A DNA stretch of 64,000 nucleotides, taken from positions 381,343 through 445,342 of the forward strand of contig CAWBUQ010000019.1 of assembly GCA_963791995.1 (NCBI GenBank), read 5' to 3'. This DNA is from Bog-473 sp963791995. Lineage in GTDB: Bacteria; Actinomycetota; Acidimicrobiia; Acidimicrobiales; RAAP-2. Position numbers and translations under genes: made by a program. Under the pieces are notes generated by a model, which was not told the origin of the DNA, made no database searches, and worked only from the letters and a program-made list of their open reading frames with translations. Below are positions 54,584-63,470 of the stretch, piece after piece (within the stretch, counting starts at the first letter, position 1; every line of letters starts with the position of its first letter).

Positions 54584-56057
54584 TCAGTCGGCGCGCTTCC
54601 CCAGCAGGGCGGCCTCGATGCGGTCGCCCAGTGCCTTGTCGATGTTGCGCCAGTACGCAAAGGCTCGCTCTCGCACCTCGTCACGGCGGAGGCCGGCGAG
54701 CAAGCCCGACACGGTCTCGACCAGTCGATCTCGGGCTGCATCGTCCATCACCTGGTTGATCAACGTATTGGGCTGACCGAAGTCGTCATCCTCGGCGTGC
54801 AGCGTGTACGCGGCCCGCACCATCTCGCCGTCGGCGGCCCACACCGCTGTCTCCGCATAGGTGTGCTCGTCGGCGGCCGGCGCATCCTCAAAGGAATTCG
54901 GGTAGTAGACGGGGTCGGTCACGTTGTCGACCCGCATGGCCCCGTCCTTCGAATAGCTCCGCACCTCGGATCGAGGCCGGTTCACCGGGATCTGCTGGTA
55001 GTTGACACCGAGGCGGGCCCGGTGCGCGTCGGCGTAGGAGAAGCCGCGAGCAAGCAGCATCTTGTCGGGCGAGAGTCCGGTGCCGGCGACCGTGTTGTTC
55101 GGCTGGAACGCCGCCTGCTCAATCTCGGTGTGGTAATCGGTGACGTTGCGATTCAACGTGAGGCGCCCGACGTCGATGAGCGGGTAGTCGCCGTGCGGCC
55201 ACACCTTGGTGAGGTCGAACGGGTTGAAGCGGTAGTCCTTGGCCTCTTCGAAGGGCATGATCTGCATCTTGAGGGACCAACTCGGGAAGTCGCCGCCTTC
55301 GATTGCCTCGTAGAGGTCGCGCTGGTGGTAGTCAGCGTCCTCTCCCGCGATCCGATCGGCGTCGGCCTGCGTGAGGAACTCAACGCCCTGGTCCGTCTTG
55401 AAGTGGTACTTGACCCAGAAGCGCTCGTCCTGCCGCGTTGACCCACATGTAGGTGTGCGAGGAGTAGCCGTTCATGTGGCGCCACGACCTTGGGATGCCT
55501 CGGTCTCCCATCAGCCAGGTCACCTGATGAGCCGACTCGGGCGACAGCGTCCAGAAGTCCCACTGCATGTCCGGGTCGCGCAGGTTGTTGGCGGCCAGAC
55601 GCTTCTGGGACCGGATGAAGTTCTGGAACTTGATGGGATCGCGGATGAAGAAGACCGGGGTGTTGTTGCCGACGATGTCGAGGTTGCCCTCGCTCGTATA
55701 GAACTTGATGGCGAAGCCGCGCGGGTCCCGCCAGGTGTCCGGCGAGCCGCGCTCCCCCGCGACCGTCGAGAAGCGGATCACCAGATCGGTCTCGGCACCG
55801 GGCCCGAAGACGGCCGCCTTGGTGAAGCGGCTCACGTCATCGGTGACGACGAAGGTGCCGAACGCACCTCCGCCTTTCGCGTGGGGCTGGCGTTCGGGGA
55901 TGCGCTCCCGGTTGAAATTCGCCATCTGCTCAATCAGGTAGAAGTCCTGCAAGAGGATGGGGCCGTCGGGGCCGACGGTGAGCGAGTGTTCCTGACTGGC
56001 AACCGGGATGCCGGCATCTGTCGTGGTGGGTGGCCTGTGTGCTCGCTCCGTGCTCAT
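54584..56057 (-). CDS. katA: Haem catalase, monofunctional (frameshifted near 55434)
   Basis: This cytosolic catalase is of the small-subunit type, about 490 residues. The distal histidine is in RQPHAKGGGAFGTF, the asparagine in DIVGNNTPVFFIRDPIKFQN, then TLSPESAHQVTWLMGDRGIP and the hallmark YSSHTYMWVN. Here one extra base (about 55433-55436) breaks the frame, and the sequence resumes as ERFWVKYHFKTDQGVEFLTQ, DADYHQRDLYEAIEGGDFPS and the proximal haem tyrosine ARGFSYADAHRARLGVNYQQ. The ATG at 56057 has GGAGGA three to four bases upstream. With SOD it forms the peroxide defence of this window. Confidence 0.9.
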
Positions 56058-56486
56058 GGCTCCTCCGAACTTCCCGGTCGACGCACCGAGATGAGCGGCG
56101 TCGTGCGTCCACGACCCGGATCCGACGCTAGCGGTGTCTCTCTGCCGTCCGTCCCTCGTGTGCGCCCGTCGCCGGCTGCGACGGCCGGTGCACGGCGGCC
56201 GGTCAGCTGGACGGGTCGGAGGTCGCCCCCTGGGCGGCGGCGGGACCAGGGACCGATCGTCCCTCGACATCGAGAGGGCGCAGTGCCCGACGTCCCAGCC
56301 GTCCACCTGTGCTACATCCTGACCGGACCCGGCCCGACGATGTTCGTGCTCGCGCCGGAATGCCGGAGACGCAGTTTCCTGGATCCCTCCGACGACCACG
56401 TGGTCGAAGCCGACGCCGTGTGCCAGCTCTTGTTCGGCAGCGCCTGAACTGCCCGGAAGCCAGCTGAGTCCGGGAGCTCGTCTCGC
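56058..56486. other. Spacer without a convincing gene
   Basis: These 429 bases between the catalase start and the repeat-protein stop contain only weak overlapping frames. A plus-strand frame ending at 56447 (…MFVLAPECRR…VCQLLFGSA) has no family I recognise and a poor codon pattern upstream. The first bases should hold the catalase promoter; no clear -10/-35 pair was found. Confidence 0.4.
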
Positions 56487-58219
56487 TCAACGAAAGCGCG
56501 GAGGACCCCAGTTGTTCCGATTCGTCCAAGTGGCGGGCGAACCCCGCTTTGCCGCCTCTCTCAGGTGTTCCGCTGCTCCATTCGAGGAACGGGCTCGCCA
56601 TCCGGGCGATTGCGCCACGCCGAGCGAACCTGCGCCGAGGCGATGGTGCCGCCGACCGAACATCACGATGGCGAAACCCGACAGGATCAGTAACAGGCCG
56701 AACAGCCACTCCCACCAGAGGGGAGCTCCGGTGAAGGCGAGAGCCGGGGTGATGGATGAGGCCGTCGTGGCCGAGGTGGTCGGTGAAGAGCCGCCCGTGC
56801 TGCCAGAACTCGCCGGTGTGGTGCCTGCGGGACCCGTGACCACGGCGGGAGTGGCGACCACGTAGAAGATGCCCACCCCGGCGCCACCGCTCGGCACCGT
56901 GACCGGCGCGGTGGCCGTGACTCCCCGAGCCGTTGGGGGTCGAGGTTCCGCCGCAGACCACCAGCTGGTAGCCGGGCGGGGCCGTGGCCGTCATGGTGTA
57001 GCCGCCGGCGCCGACCCCGGTCGGGGCCAGCGGGTTCGGCGTCGACGCCACGGTGCTCGGCCCGCTCGCTGCCAGCGTCCCACCGGACTGCTCGGTCGTG
57101 GTCGGGTTACCACCGGCGCACAGATAGATGTGGCCGGCGATGGTCTGGGTGACCGGGACCACGTAGAAGATGCCCACCCCGGCGCCACCGCTCGGCACCG
57201 TGACCGGCGCGGTGGCCGAACTCCCCGAGCCGTTGGGGGTCGAGGTTCCGCCGCAGACCACCAGCTGGTAGCCGGGCGGGGCCGTGGCCGTCATGGTGTA
57301 GCCGCCGGCGCCGACCCCGGTCGGGGCCAGCGGGTTCGGCGTCGACGCCACGGTGCTCGGCCCGCTCGCTGCCAGCGTCCCACCGGACTGCTCGGTCGTG
57401 GTCGGGTTACCACCGGCGCACAAGTAGATGTGGCCGGCGATGGTCTGGGTGACCGGGACCACGTAGAAGATGCCCACCCCGGCGCCACCGCTCGGCACCG
57501 TGACCGGCGCGGTGGCCGAACTCCCCGAGCCGTTGGGCGTCGAGGTTCCGCCGCAGACCACCAGCTGGTAGCCGGGCGGGGCCGTGGCCGTCATGGTGTA
57601 GCCGCCGGCGCCGACCCCGGTCGGGGCCAGCGGGTTGGGCGTCGACGCCACGGTGCTCGGCCCGCTCGCCGCCAAGCGTCCCACCGGACTGCTCGGTCGT
57701 GGTCGGGTTACCACCGGCGCACAAGTAGATGTGGCCGGCGATGGTCTGGCTGGGAGCGCCACAGTTGAGCAGGGCGAGGTTGTAGCTCGCGGAGTCGGTC
57801 CGGGAGAAACCGTCGGACCACTGACTCGAGATGGTGATGGTGATGGTGCCCGAGGCCGTGGCGGGCACGGTCTGCGTCAGCGTGGTCGAGGAATAGGGCA
57901 CCCCGGGCGAGGCGGCGATGCTGAAGGTCGTGCTGCTCAGCGTGGCGAGACCGCCGGTGACCGACGTCACAGAACCTGTCTCCGACTCGTTGAAGTCGTT
58001 CTGAATGGTCCAGACGATCGTGGACGGGGTGCCAGCGGGCTGGGCGCAGCTGGCCGTGGCGCTGACGATGTTGTCGTGGGCGAACGACGGCGTGGCAAAG
58101 GCCACCAGCCCGACGACGGCCAAAACCGAGGCCACGCCGCCCTTGACCAAACGACTGAGGTGACGCGACCTGCGGCCCGACCTCCCCGACAAGGTTGCGC
58201 GCTTCAGGACCGACCTCAC
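56487..58219 (-). CDS. Surface protein with three 100-residue repeats and LAFTG sorting signal (two frameshifts)
   Basis: This exported cell-wall protein is assembled from three frames. GTG 58219 opens a basic leader and signal peptide (VKGGVASVLAVVGLVAFATP then SFA), then an N-terminal domain of about 110 residues (HDNIVSATASCAQPAGTP to NLALLNCGAP). Three near-identical 100-residue repeats follow, each starting QTIAGHIYLCAGGNPTTTEQ and containing YTMTATAPPGYQLVVCGGTS. After a Ser/Thr-rich linker the C-terminus has LAFTG, a membrane helix (LWWEWLFGLLLILSGFAIVM) and GRRHHR, which is a sortase sorting signal of the LAXTG kind used by class E sortases. Frames change near 57675 and 56919, both by one extra base relative to the sister repeats. 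No sortase gene is in the window. Confidence 0.75.
56869..57768. repeat. Three tandem near-identical 300-bp direct repeats
   Basis: The units run about 56869-57168, 57169-57468 and 57469-57768 with an exact 300-base period (for example CGAGGTTCCGCCGCAGACCA begins at 56941, 57241 and 57541). They encode the 100-residue repeats of the surface protein on the minus strand. Only a few substitutions separate the copies, so duplication or gene conversion is recent. The outer copies each carry one extra base: near 56919 (GCCGTGACTCC against GCCGAACTCC) and near 57675 (GCCAAGCG against GCCAGCG). Confidence 0.92.
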
Positions 58220-58772
58220 GCCGCGCGCTCGTTCCAATATCCCCACTTCGAGAACCCCCGGTAGGTACCGACGCCAATAGGTAGTTGGCTGCGACAGTAC
58301 CAACAACAGAGCCACAATTCTGTGATCTCCGAGACCGCTCCGGAAGGCGCCCGAAACGAGGGCGCAAAACACTGCACCTCGGGGTGAGCTTGAGAGTTAC
58401 CGAAAGGGCTCGCGACGGCGCGAGAGGCGTTTGGAGAGTCCAGCGCGAGGGCGTAGACGACCTTGGTCGATGTTGCTCGCTCTGCAAACCGGGCGAGCTC
58501 TCGGTGCCAGCCGTCAGGCGATCCCACCGCATCGTTCACCCGCTCTGAGCCGGGTCCGTGGCGGTCCAGATGACGGTGGGCAAGTTCGACGCGCGTCATG
58601 GCCGCGCTCTCGGCGAGGAAGGTGACTTCGACCTCACACACCCACCCCGGCTGCCCGACTTCCCGGCTCCCCGACTCCCCGACTCCCCGACTCCCCGGCT
58701 GCCCGACGCCCCGGCTAATGCGGACCCGCGCGGGTGGGATCCCTTTCGGCGGCGCGACCGAATGCAACGATT
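58220..58772. other. Gene-poor spacer between divergent repeat-protein genes
   Basis: No frame here has recognisable similarity or good codon use. It must hold the promoters of both flanking genes; GATATT on the minus strand near 58240 may be a -10 element for the LAFTG protein. A minisatellite occupies 58650-58716. Confidence 0.45.
58650..58716. repeat. Short minisatellite of CCCCGACT-like units
   Basis: A run of about eight degenerate 8-9 base units (CCCCGACT, CCCCGGCT, GCCCGACG) is visible just upstream of the propeller gene. It has no open coding role that I can see; it may be a slippage-prone element. Confidence 0.6.
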
Positions 58773-60894
58773 GTGTTCGTGGCACCGCAAAGGCTCGTAC
58801 GTGGCGGAGGTCTGTCTTGCAAGACCCACAAGCAGGATCGGACGCGGGCAACCGCGCTTGCCCCGGTGCTGGCGGCTTTGACCCTGCTGTTGAGTGGCCT
58901 GCTCACGATTTCCGCCTCCGGCGCGAGCAGTGCCGCCACTGCTGGCTGGTCGGTCTCGACCGTGCCAGGCAGTGGCCAGGACGAGGTGCTGCTCGGGACC
59001 ACCTGCACCAGCGGTACCAACTGCTTCGCTGCCGGGATCGACCTCGGCGACCTCAGCTCCCCCACGACGACGCCCACACCGATCATCGACACCTGGGATG
59101 GCGCGAACTGGACCTACAGCACCGGAGCTCCGCTGCCGGCGGGTGTCGAAGGCGGCCTCTTCAACGTCGCCTGTGCCAGCACCGTCGACTGTTGGGCGGT
59201 CGGCACCCAGACGGAGGCCGGCGGAAACGGGAACTCCACCGGCGCGCTCGTCGAGAACTGGAACGGCACCGCCTGGTCGGTCGTCGTGACACCGACACCG
59301 AGCGGCAGCGGGGTCGTGGGCGCATTCCTCCAGGGGGTCAGCTGCACGTCACCTTCCGACTGCATCGCCGTGGGCTACACCACCGACATCAACGGAGGGA
59401 ACCTCAACGACCTGATCGAGCAGTGGAACGGGTCGTCGTGGACCATCGTCCCCGGGGCCGACACCGGCCAGATCTACGACGAGCTCATGCGCGTCGACTG
59501 CCTCAATGCCGACGACTGCTGGGCGGTTGGCAATTCCGGACCTGTACAGCAAGATCCGAACTTCCTACCCATCTATCCCGGCGCCGTGGGCGATCAGGGG
59601 CTGATCGAGCACTGGGACGGGTCGTCCTGGTCGGTGGTGCCCAGTACGAGCGAACCGTCACCAGGTGGCGGCTTCCTCTACGGCGTCGACTGTCTCTCCG
59701 CTGTTGACTGCTGGGCCTCCGGCGCCGTGACGGACGCCACGGGTCAGGGATCGGGCCTCTTGTTGGAGCAGTGGAACGGGTCGGCATGGGTCGATGTCTC
59801 TGACACGGTTCCGAGCCCGACCGAGTCGCTTGGCGGAGCCATCTTGAGCAGCATCTCGTGCGTCAATCCTTCGAGCTGTTGGGGGGTCGGCTCCTACGGC
59901 ACCTTTGGCGGTGGCGGGGGCAGCGGCTTCCAGCCTCAGGCATTCATCGAGTACTGGAATGGGTCGTCCTGGTCGATCGAGCCGAGCCCCGAGGTCGGCC
60001 CGCTCGATCTCTTGAACTCGGTGTCGTGTATAGCCGGCGTGGGGTGCGCCGCGGTGGGCACCACCGCCACCGGAGGGGGCGGCAACGATCCGGGACTGCG
60101 CTCCTTTGTAGAGCAGACAACCTTCGCGCCTGCATCGAGTCAGGGCTATCTCCTGGCCGCTCGCGACGGGGGTGTCTTCGCCTACGGGACGGCTGCGTTC
60201 CACGGCTCCATGGGCGGCCGGCACCTCAACGCGCCGATCGTGGGTACGGCCTCGACCCCCGACGGCAACGGATACTGGCTCGTGGCCTCCGACGGTGGCG
60301 TGTTCTCCTTCGGGGACGCGGCCGTTCGCCGGCTCGATGGGCGGGCAACACCTCAACGCCCCGATCGTGGGCATGGTTCCCACGTCGGACGGACAGGGCT
60401 ACTGGCTCGTGGCCTCCGACGGTGGCGTGTTCTCCTTCGGGGACGCGGCGTTCGCCGGCTCGATGGGGGGCGAGCGGCTCAACGCGCCCATCGCGGGTAT
60501 GGCGACAGCAGGGCCGGTGGGCTACTGGCTCGTAGCCTCCGACGGGGGCGTCTTCAGCTTCGGCGCCGGCTTTTACGGGTCTGCGGGCAGCCTCCGCCTG
60601 GTGTCCGCCGTAACGGGCATGGCGGTGAGCGCCGACGGGCGGGGCTACTGGCTGGTGGCGGCTGACGGCGGGGTATTCACCTATGGCGACGCCGCCTATC
60701 ACGGCTCGGTGCCGGGTCAGGGCATCAGCGGACAACCCAGCGTGGTTGGCATGACTGCCACTCCCAGCGGGCAGGGATACTGGCTGACCGGCAGCAACGG
60801 TGCCGTGTACTCCTACGGCGACGCCACATTCCTCGGAGCGCCAACGGCGACGCACCTGGCGGCGCCGATCATCGGGGTCGCCGCCTCCCCTTAG
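58773..60894 (+). CDS. Secreted double-repeat (beta-propeller-like) protein (frameshifted near 60325)
   Basis: This exported protein of about 705 residues has a hydrophobic signal segment (APVLAALTLLLSGLLTISAS then GASSAAT). Part one holds seven units, each with a cysteine pair and the pattern C-x5-7-C-x-AVG...W-N/D-G-S-x-W (for example VACASTVDCWAVG, VSCTSPSDCIAVG, VDCLNADDCWAVG). Part two holds six units of about 47 residues built on GYWLVASDGGVFSFG and LNAPIVGMA. Near 60325 an extra C (GCGGCCGTTCG against GCGGCGTTCG in the next unit) shifts the frame; the remaining units follow to the TAG at 60892-60894. The start is uncertain; GTG 58734, 58773 or 58779 are in frame. Family of exported Acidimicrobiia-type repeat proteins, function unknown. 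Confidence 0.75.
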
Positions 60895-61412
60895 TCAAGT
60901 GCCCGGAGCGCTTGCCGGTGTTCTCGCCGAAGTCGCTGCTGTCGTCGTAGCGCAAGCGACTTCGTACACCGAACCGGTGGGTCACCCGGGTCTCGATCCC
61001 GGCACCTTGGTCTTAAAAGTGCAAGTCAAGTCGTTGCGGTATGAATCTTCTTGTTGCAAAACGTCGCAACATCGCTGGTGCAAACGAGAAGGAGCGAGGG
61101 TGCCGGCGACGAACTGAAACGGCGTGAACCACAGTGCAACACGGTTGTTGGGACGACCGGCCTTCGGTGTGGGTTGTGTTGGGCCGGTCGATTGCGTCCA
61201 ACGACACGGTGCCCAGCCTCAGCCACCGGATGATCTGCTCCCTGGTCATCTTCGACGGTCACGGCGTCGCACCCCTGGTTCGGGAGATTCTTCACCGTCG
61301 CCGTCGCTCAATCGTTCGGGTCCGCGCAGACGAAGACGCGATCATGAGCATTTGACTATGCAGGTCCGAGCTAGTAGCCAGGCGAAACTCGACAAATACG
61401 GAGGGCGATCCA
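60895..61412. other. Gene-poor spacer with a dispersed repeat and an inverted repeat
   Basis: These 518 bases hold no convincing gene. They contain one copy of a direct repeat at 60977-61010 and an inverted repeat TGTTGC (61052-61057) / GCAACA (61066-61071) in a locally AT-richer stretch. GGAGGG at 61400-61405 serves as ribosome site for the next gene. Confidence 0.45.
60977..61010. repeat. Copy 1 of a 34-bp direct repeat
   Basis: GTGGG plus three variable bases plus a 26-base block starting CCCGGGTCTCGATCCCGG at 60985. It matches copy 2 at 63964-63997 in 31 of 34 positions. CCGGG-TCTCGAT-CCCGG forms a five-base stem with a seven-base loop, shaped like the T-arm of a tRNA, but no tRNA body is found upstream. 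Confidence 0.7.
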
Positions 61413-63470
61413 ATGTCAGAGGTGGTCAGGCGTAGCAGATCGCGGGTTCGCGCAATCGGAGCGGGTCTCGCGTTGGTGGTCGGAGTCTTAGCTGTGGGTT
61501 TGGTGACCGCGGCACCGGCCGGCGCGCTTCCCGTCGTGTACGTCGCCCCGTCGGGCTCCGGTGGCGGCAGTTGCGCTACGCCGGACTTCAACACCATCTC
61601 GGCAGCGGTCACGGCGGCGAGCGGCGGCGAGACCATCAACGTCTGCGCTGGCACCTATAACGAAATGGTCACCGTCTCCGCCGTTCCTGTCACCCTCAAC
61701 GCGGTTACTGCGCCGGTGATCGTCAACGCCACGGGCCAGCCCGAGGGCATCGTGATCGAGGGCGCCACTGCCGCCGGAACGGTGGTCCAGGGCTTCACCG
61801 TGAACAACGCCCAGGGCGAAGGGATTCTGGTCGAAGGGACGACGAACGTCACTGCCCAGAACAACGTCGTGAGTGGCAACGACCTGGCCTGCATCCCCCA
61901 GACCGGCGCAAACGACTGCGGTGAGGGCATCCACCTCGAGGCAGTGACCAACTCGACGGTTTCTCGTAACACGAGCGAGAGCAACAGCGGCGGGATTCTG
62001 CTCGACGACGGCGTCCCGCCGAACACTATCGGCGCGGGGGCTTTCGGCGGTCCCACCGCCTACTACGGCCCGACCAGTGGGAACATGGTCCTGAACAACA
62101 TCGTCGTCAACAACATCTGGGACTGCGGCATCACGATGCCGTCGCACAACTCCCTGGCCGCACCAGGCGGTCACCCGAACCCGACGGCGGGCGGAATCTT
62201 CGACAACACGATTTCAGGCAACGTGTCCCAAAACAACGGCACGGCCGGCGGGGGCGGCTCGGGCATCCTGATCGCAGCACCATTCCCGGGTGCCGCCGCC
62301 TACAACAACACCATCACCGGTAACACGGTGTCGGGCAACGGGCAGGCGGGGATCACCATCCACAGCCACGCGCCTGCCCAGGACGTGAACGGCAACGTCA
62401 TCACGAACAACACCGTCGGCCAGAACGCCGTCGGCGAGTCCCAGCCGGGCACCGGGGTGTTCACCACCGGCAGCGCCAGCGCCGGTGACGTCGACGCCGG
62501 CGACCCGGCAACGACGGGCATCGTCGTGTTCAGTGCCGTTGTCCCCGTGACCGGGACGTCGGTGACGGGAAACTCCATCTCCAACAACTACTACGGGATC
62601 TGGACGGCCAACACCGACACGAGCGGCATCAACAACAACACATTCACCAACGTGACCGTGCCGGTCTACGCCGTGCCGCCTCCGGGTTCGGGCTACTTGA
62701 TGGCAGGCAGCGACGGCGGCGCCTTCAACTTCGGCCAGCTCGGCTTCTGGGGCTCGGCGGCGGGCTCGTCCGTCACAGCGGGCTCCGGAGTGGTCGGCAT
62801 GGCAGCTACACCGGACTCGGGTGGTTACTGGATGGCGACGGCCGTCGGCGGCATCGCGGCCTTCGGCGACGCGGCCAACGTTGGCTCCATGGCCAACACG
62901 AAGCTCAACGCCCCTGTCGTAGGCATCGCCACCACGGCGGACGGCCACGGCTACTGGCTGGTGGCGAGAGACGGCGGGATCTTCAGCTTCGGCGACGCGA
63001 AGTTCATGGGCTCCATGGGCGGCAAGCCGCTCAACAAGCCGATCGTCGGAATAGCGGCGACGCCCGACGGTGCCGGCTACTGGGAGGTGGCCAGCGACGG
63101 CGGCATCTTCAGCTTCGGTGACGCCAAGTTCTCCGGCTCCACCGGCTCGCTCCACCTGAACAAGCCGGTTGTGGGTATGGCGGTGGCGCCGAACGGCACC
63201 GGCTACTGGCTGGTGGCCAGCGACGGTGGGATCTTCAGCTACGGCACCGCGGTGTTCCAGGGCTCGACGGGCTCGCTGACCCTCAACAAGCCGGTCATCG
63301 GCATGACGGCGACGCCCGACGGCGGCGGCTATTGGCTGGTCGCCAGCGACGGCGGCGTCTTCAACTACGGCGACGCCTCGTTCAGGGGCTCGCTGGGCAG
63401 CCTGAAGCTGGTAGCGCCCATTGCGGCCACCACGGGGCAGCTGCCGTTCAACACCTCGAGCGGCGGCTGA
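61413..63470 (+). CDS. Secreted parallel beta-helix protein with six C-terminal GYWLVASDGG units
   Basis: This intact exported protein of 685 residues has a signal peptide of about 38 residues (RAIGAGLALVVGVLAVGLVT then AAPAGA). Residues ~40-430 form a right-handed beta-helix of the NosD/pectate-lyase-like type: VYVAPSGSGGGSCATPDFNT, ISAAVTAASGGETINVCAGT, then repeated NNxxSGN/NNTIxGNxV rungs (NNVVSGND, NNTITGNTVSGNG). The C-terminal ~250 residues hold six units of about 47 residues (SGYLMAGSDGG, HGYWLVARDGGIFSFGDAKF, AGYWEVASDGGIFSFGDAKF and so on), the same module as in the preceding gene. ATG 61413 has GGAGGG eight bases upstream. Likely surface-exposed carbohydrate binding or cleavage; catalytic residues not recognised. 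Confidence 0.82.
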   Translation: MSEVVRRSRSRVRAIGAGLALVVGVLAVGLVTAAPAGALPVVYVAPSGSGGGSCATPDFNTISAAVTAASGGETINVCAGTYNEMVTVSAVPVTLNAVTAPVIVNATGQPEGIVIEGATAAGTVVQGFTVNNAQGEGILVEGTTNVTAQNNVVSGNDLACIPQTGANDCGEGIHLEAVTNSTVSRNTSESNSGGILLDDGVPPNTIGAGAFGGPTAYYGPTSGNMVLNNIVVNNIWDCGITMPSHNSLAAPGGHPNPTAGGIFDNTISGNVSQNNGTAGGGGSGILIAAPFPGAAAYNNTITGNTVSGNGQAGITIHSHAPAQDVNGNVITNNTVGQNAVGESQPGTGVFTTGSASAGDVDAGDPATTGIVVFSAVVPVTGTSVTGNSISNNYYGIWTANTDTSGINNNTFTNVTVPVYAVPPPGSGYLMAGSDGGAFNFGQLGFWGSAAGSSVTAGSGVVGMAATPDSGGYWMATAVGGIAAFGDAANVGSMANTKLNAPVVGIATTADGHGYWLVARDGGIFSFGDAKFMGSMGGKPLNKPIVGIAATPDGAGYWEVASDGGIFSFGDAKFSGSTGSLHLNKPVVGMAVAPNGTGYWLVASDGGIFSYGTAVFQGSTGSLTLNKPVIGMTATPDGGGYWLVASDGGVFNYGDASFRGSLGSLKLVAPIAATTGQLPFNTSSGG

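Noticed and set aside
56869..57768. Possible CRISPR-like array from the regular repeats
   Set aside because: The repeats are 300 bases long, contiguous without spacers, and code for a 100-residue protein repeat.
60977..61010. tRNA gene suggested by the T-arm-like hairpin
   Set aside because: No D-arm, anticodon arm or matching acceptor strand upstream, and the loop TCTCGAT does not fit the T-loop consensus.
61134..61355. Short plus ORF in the spacer before the beta-helix gene
   Set aside because: No ribosome site, no family resemblance, and the codon pattern is unlike the neighbours.
53000..63470. Horizontally acquired genomic island
   Set aside because: Accessory in content, but base composition is not clearly different, and no integrase, transposase or tRNA boundary is visible.
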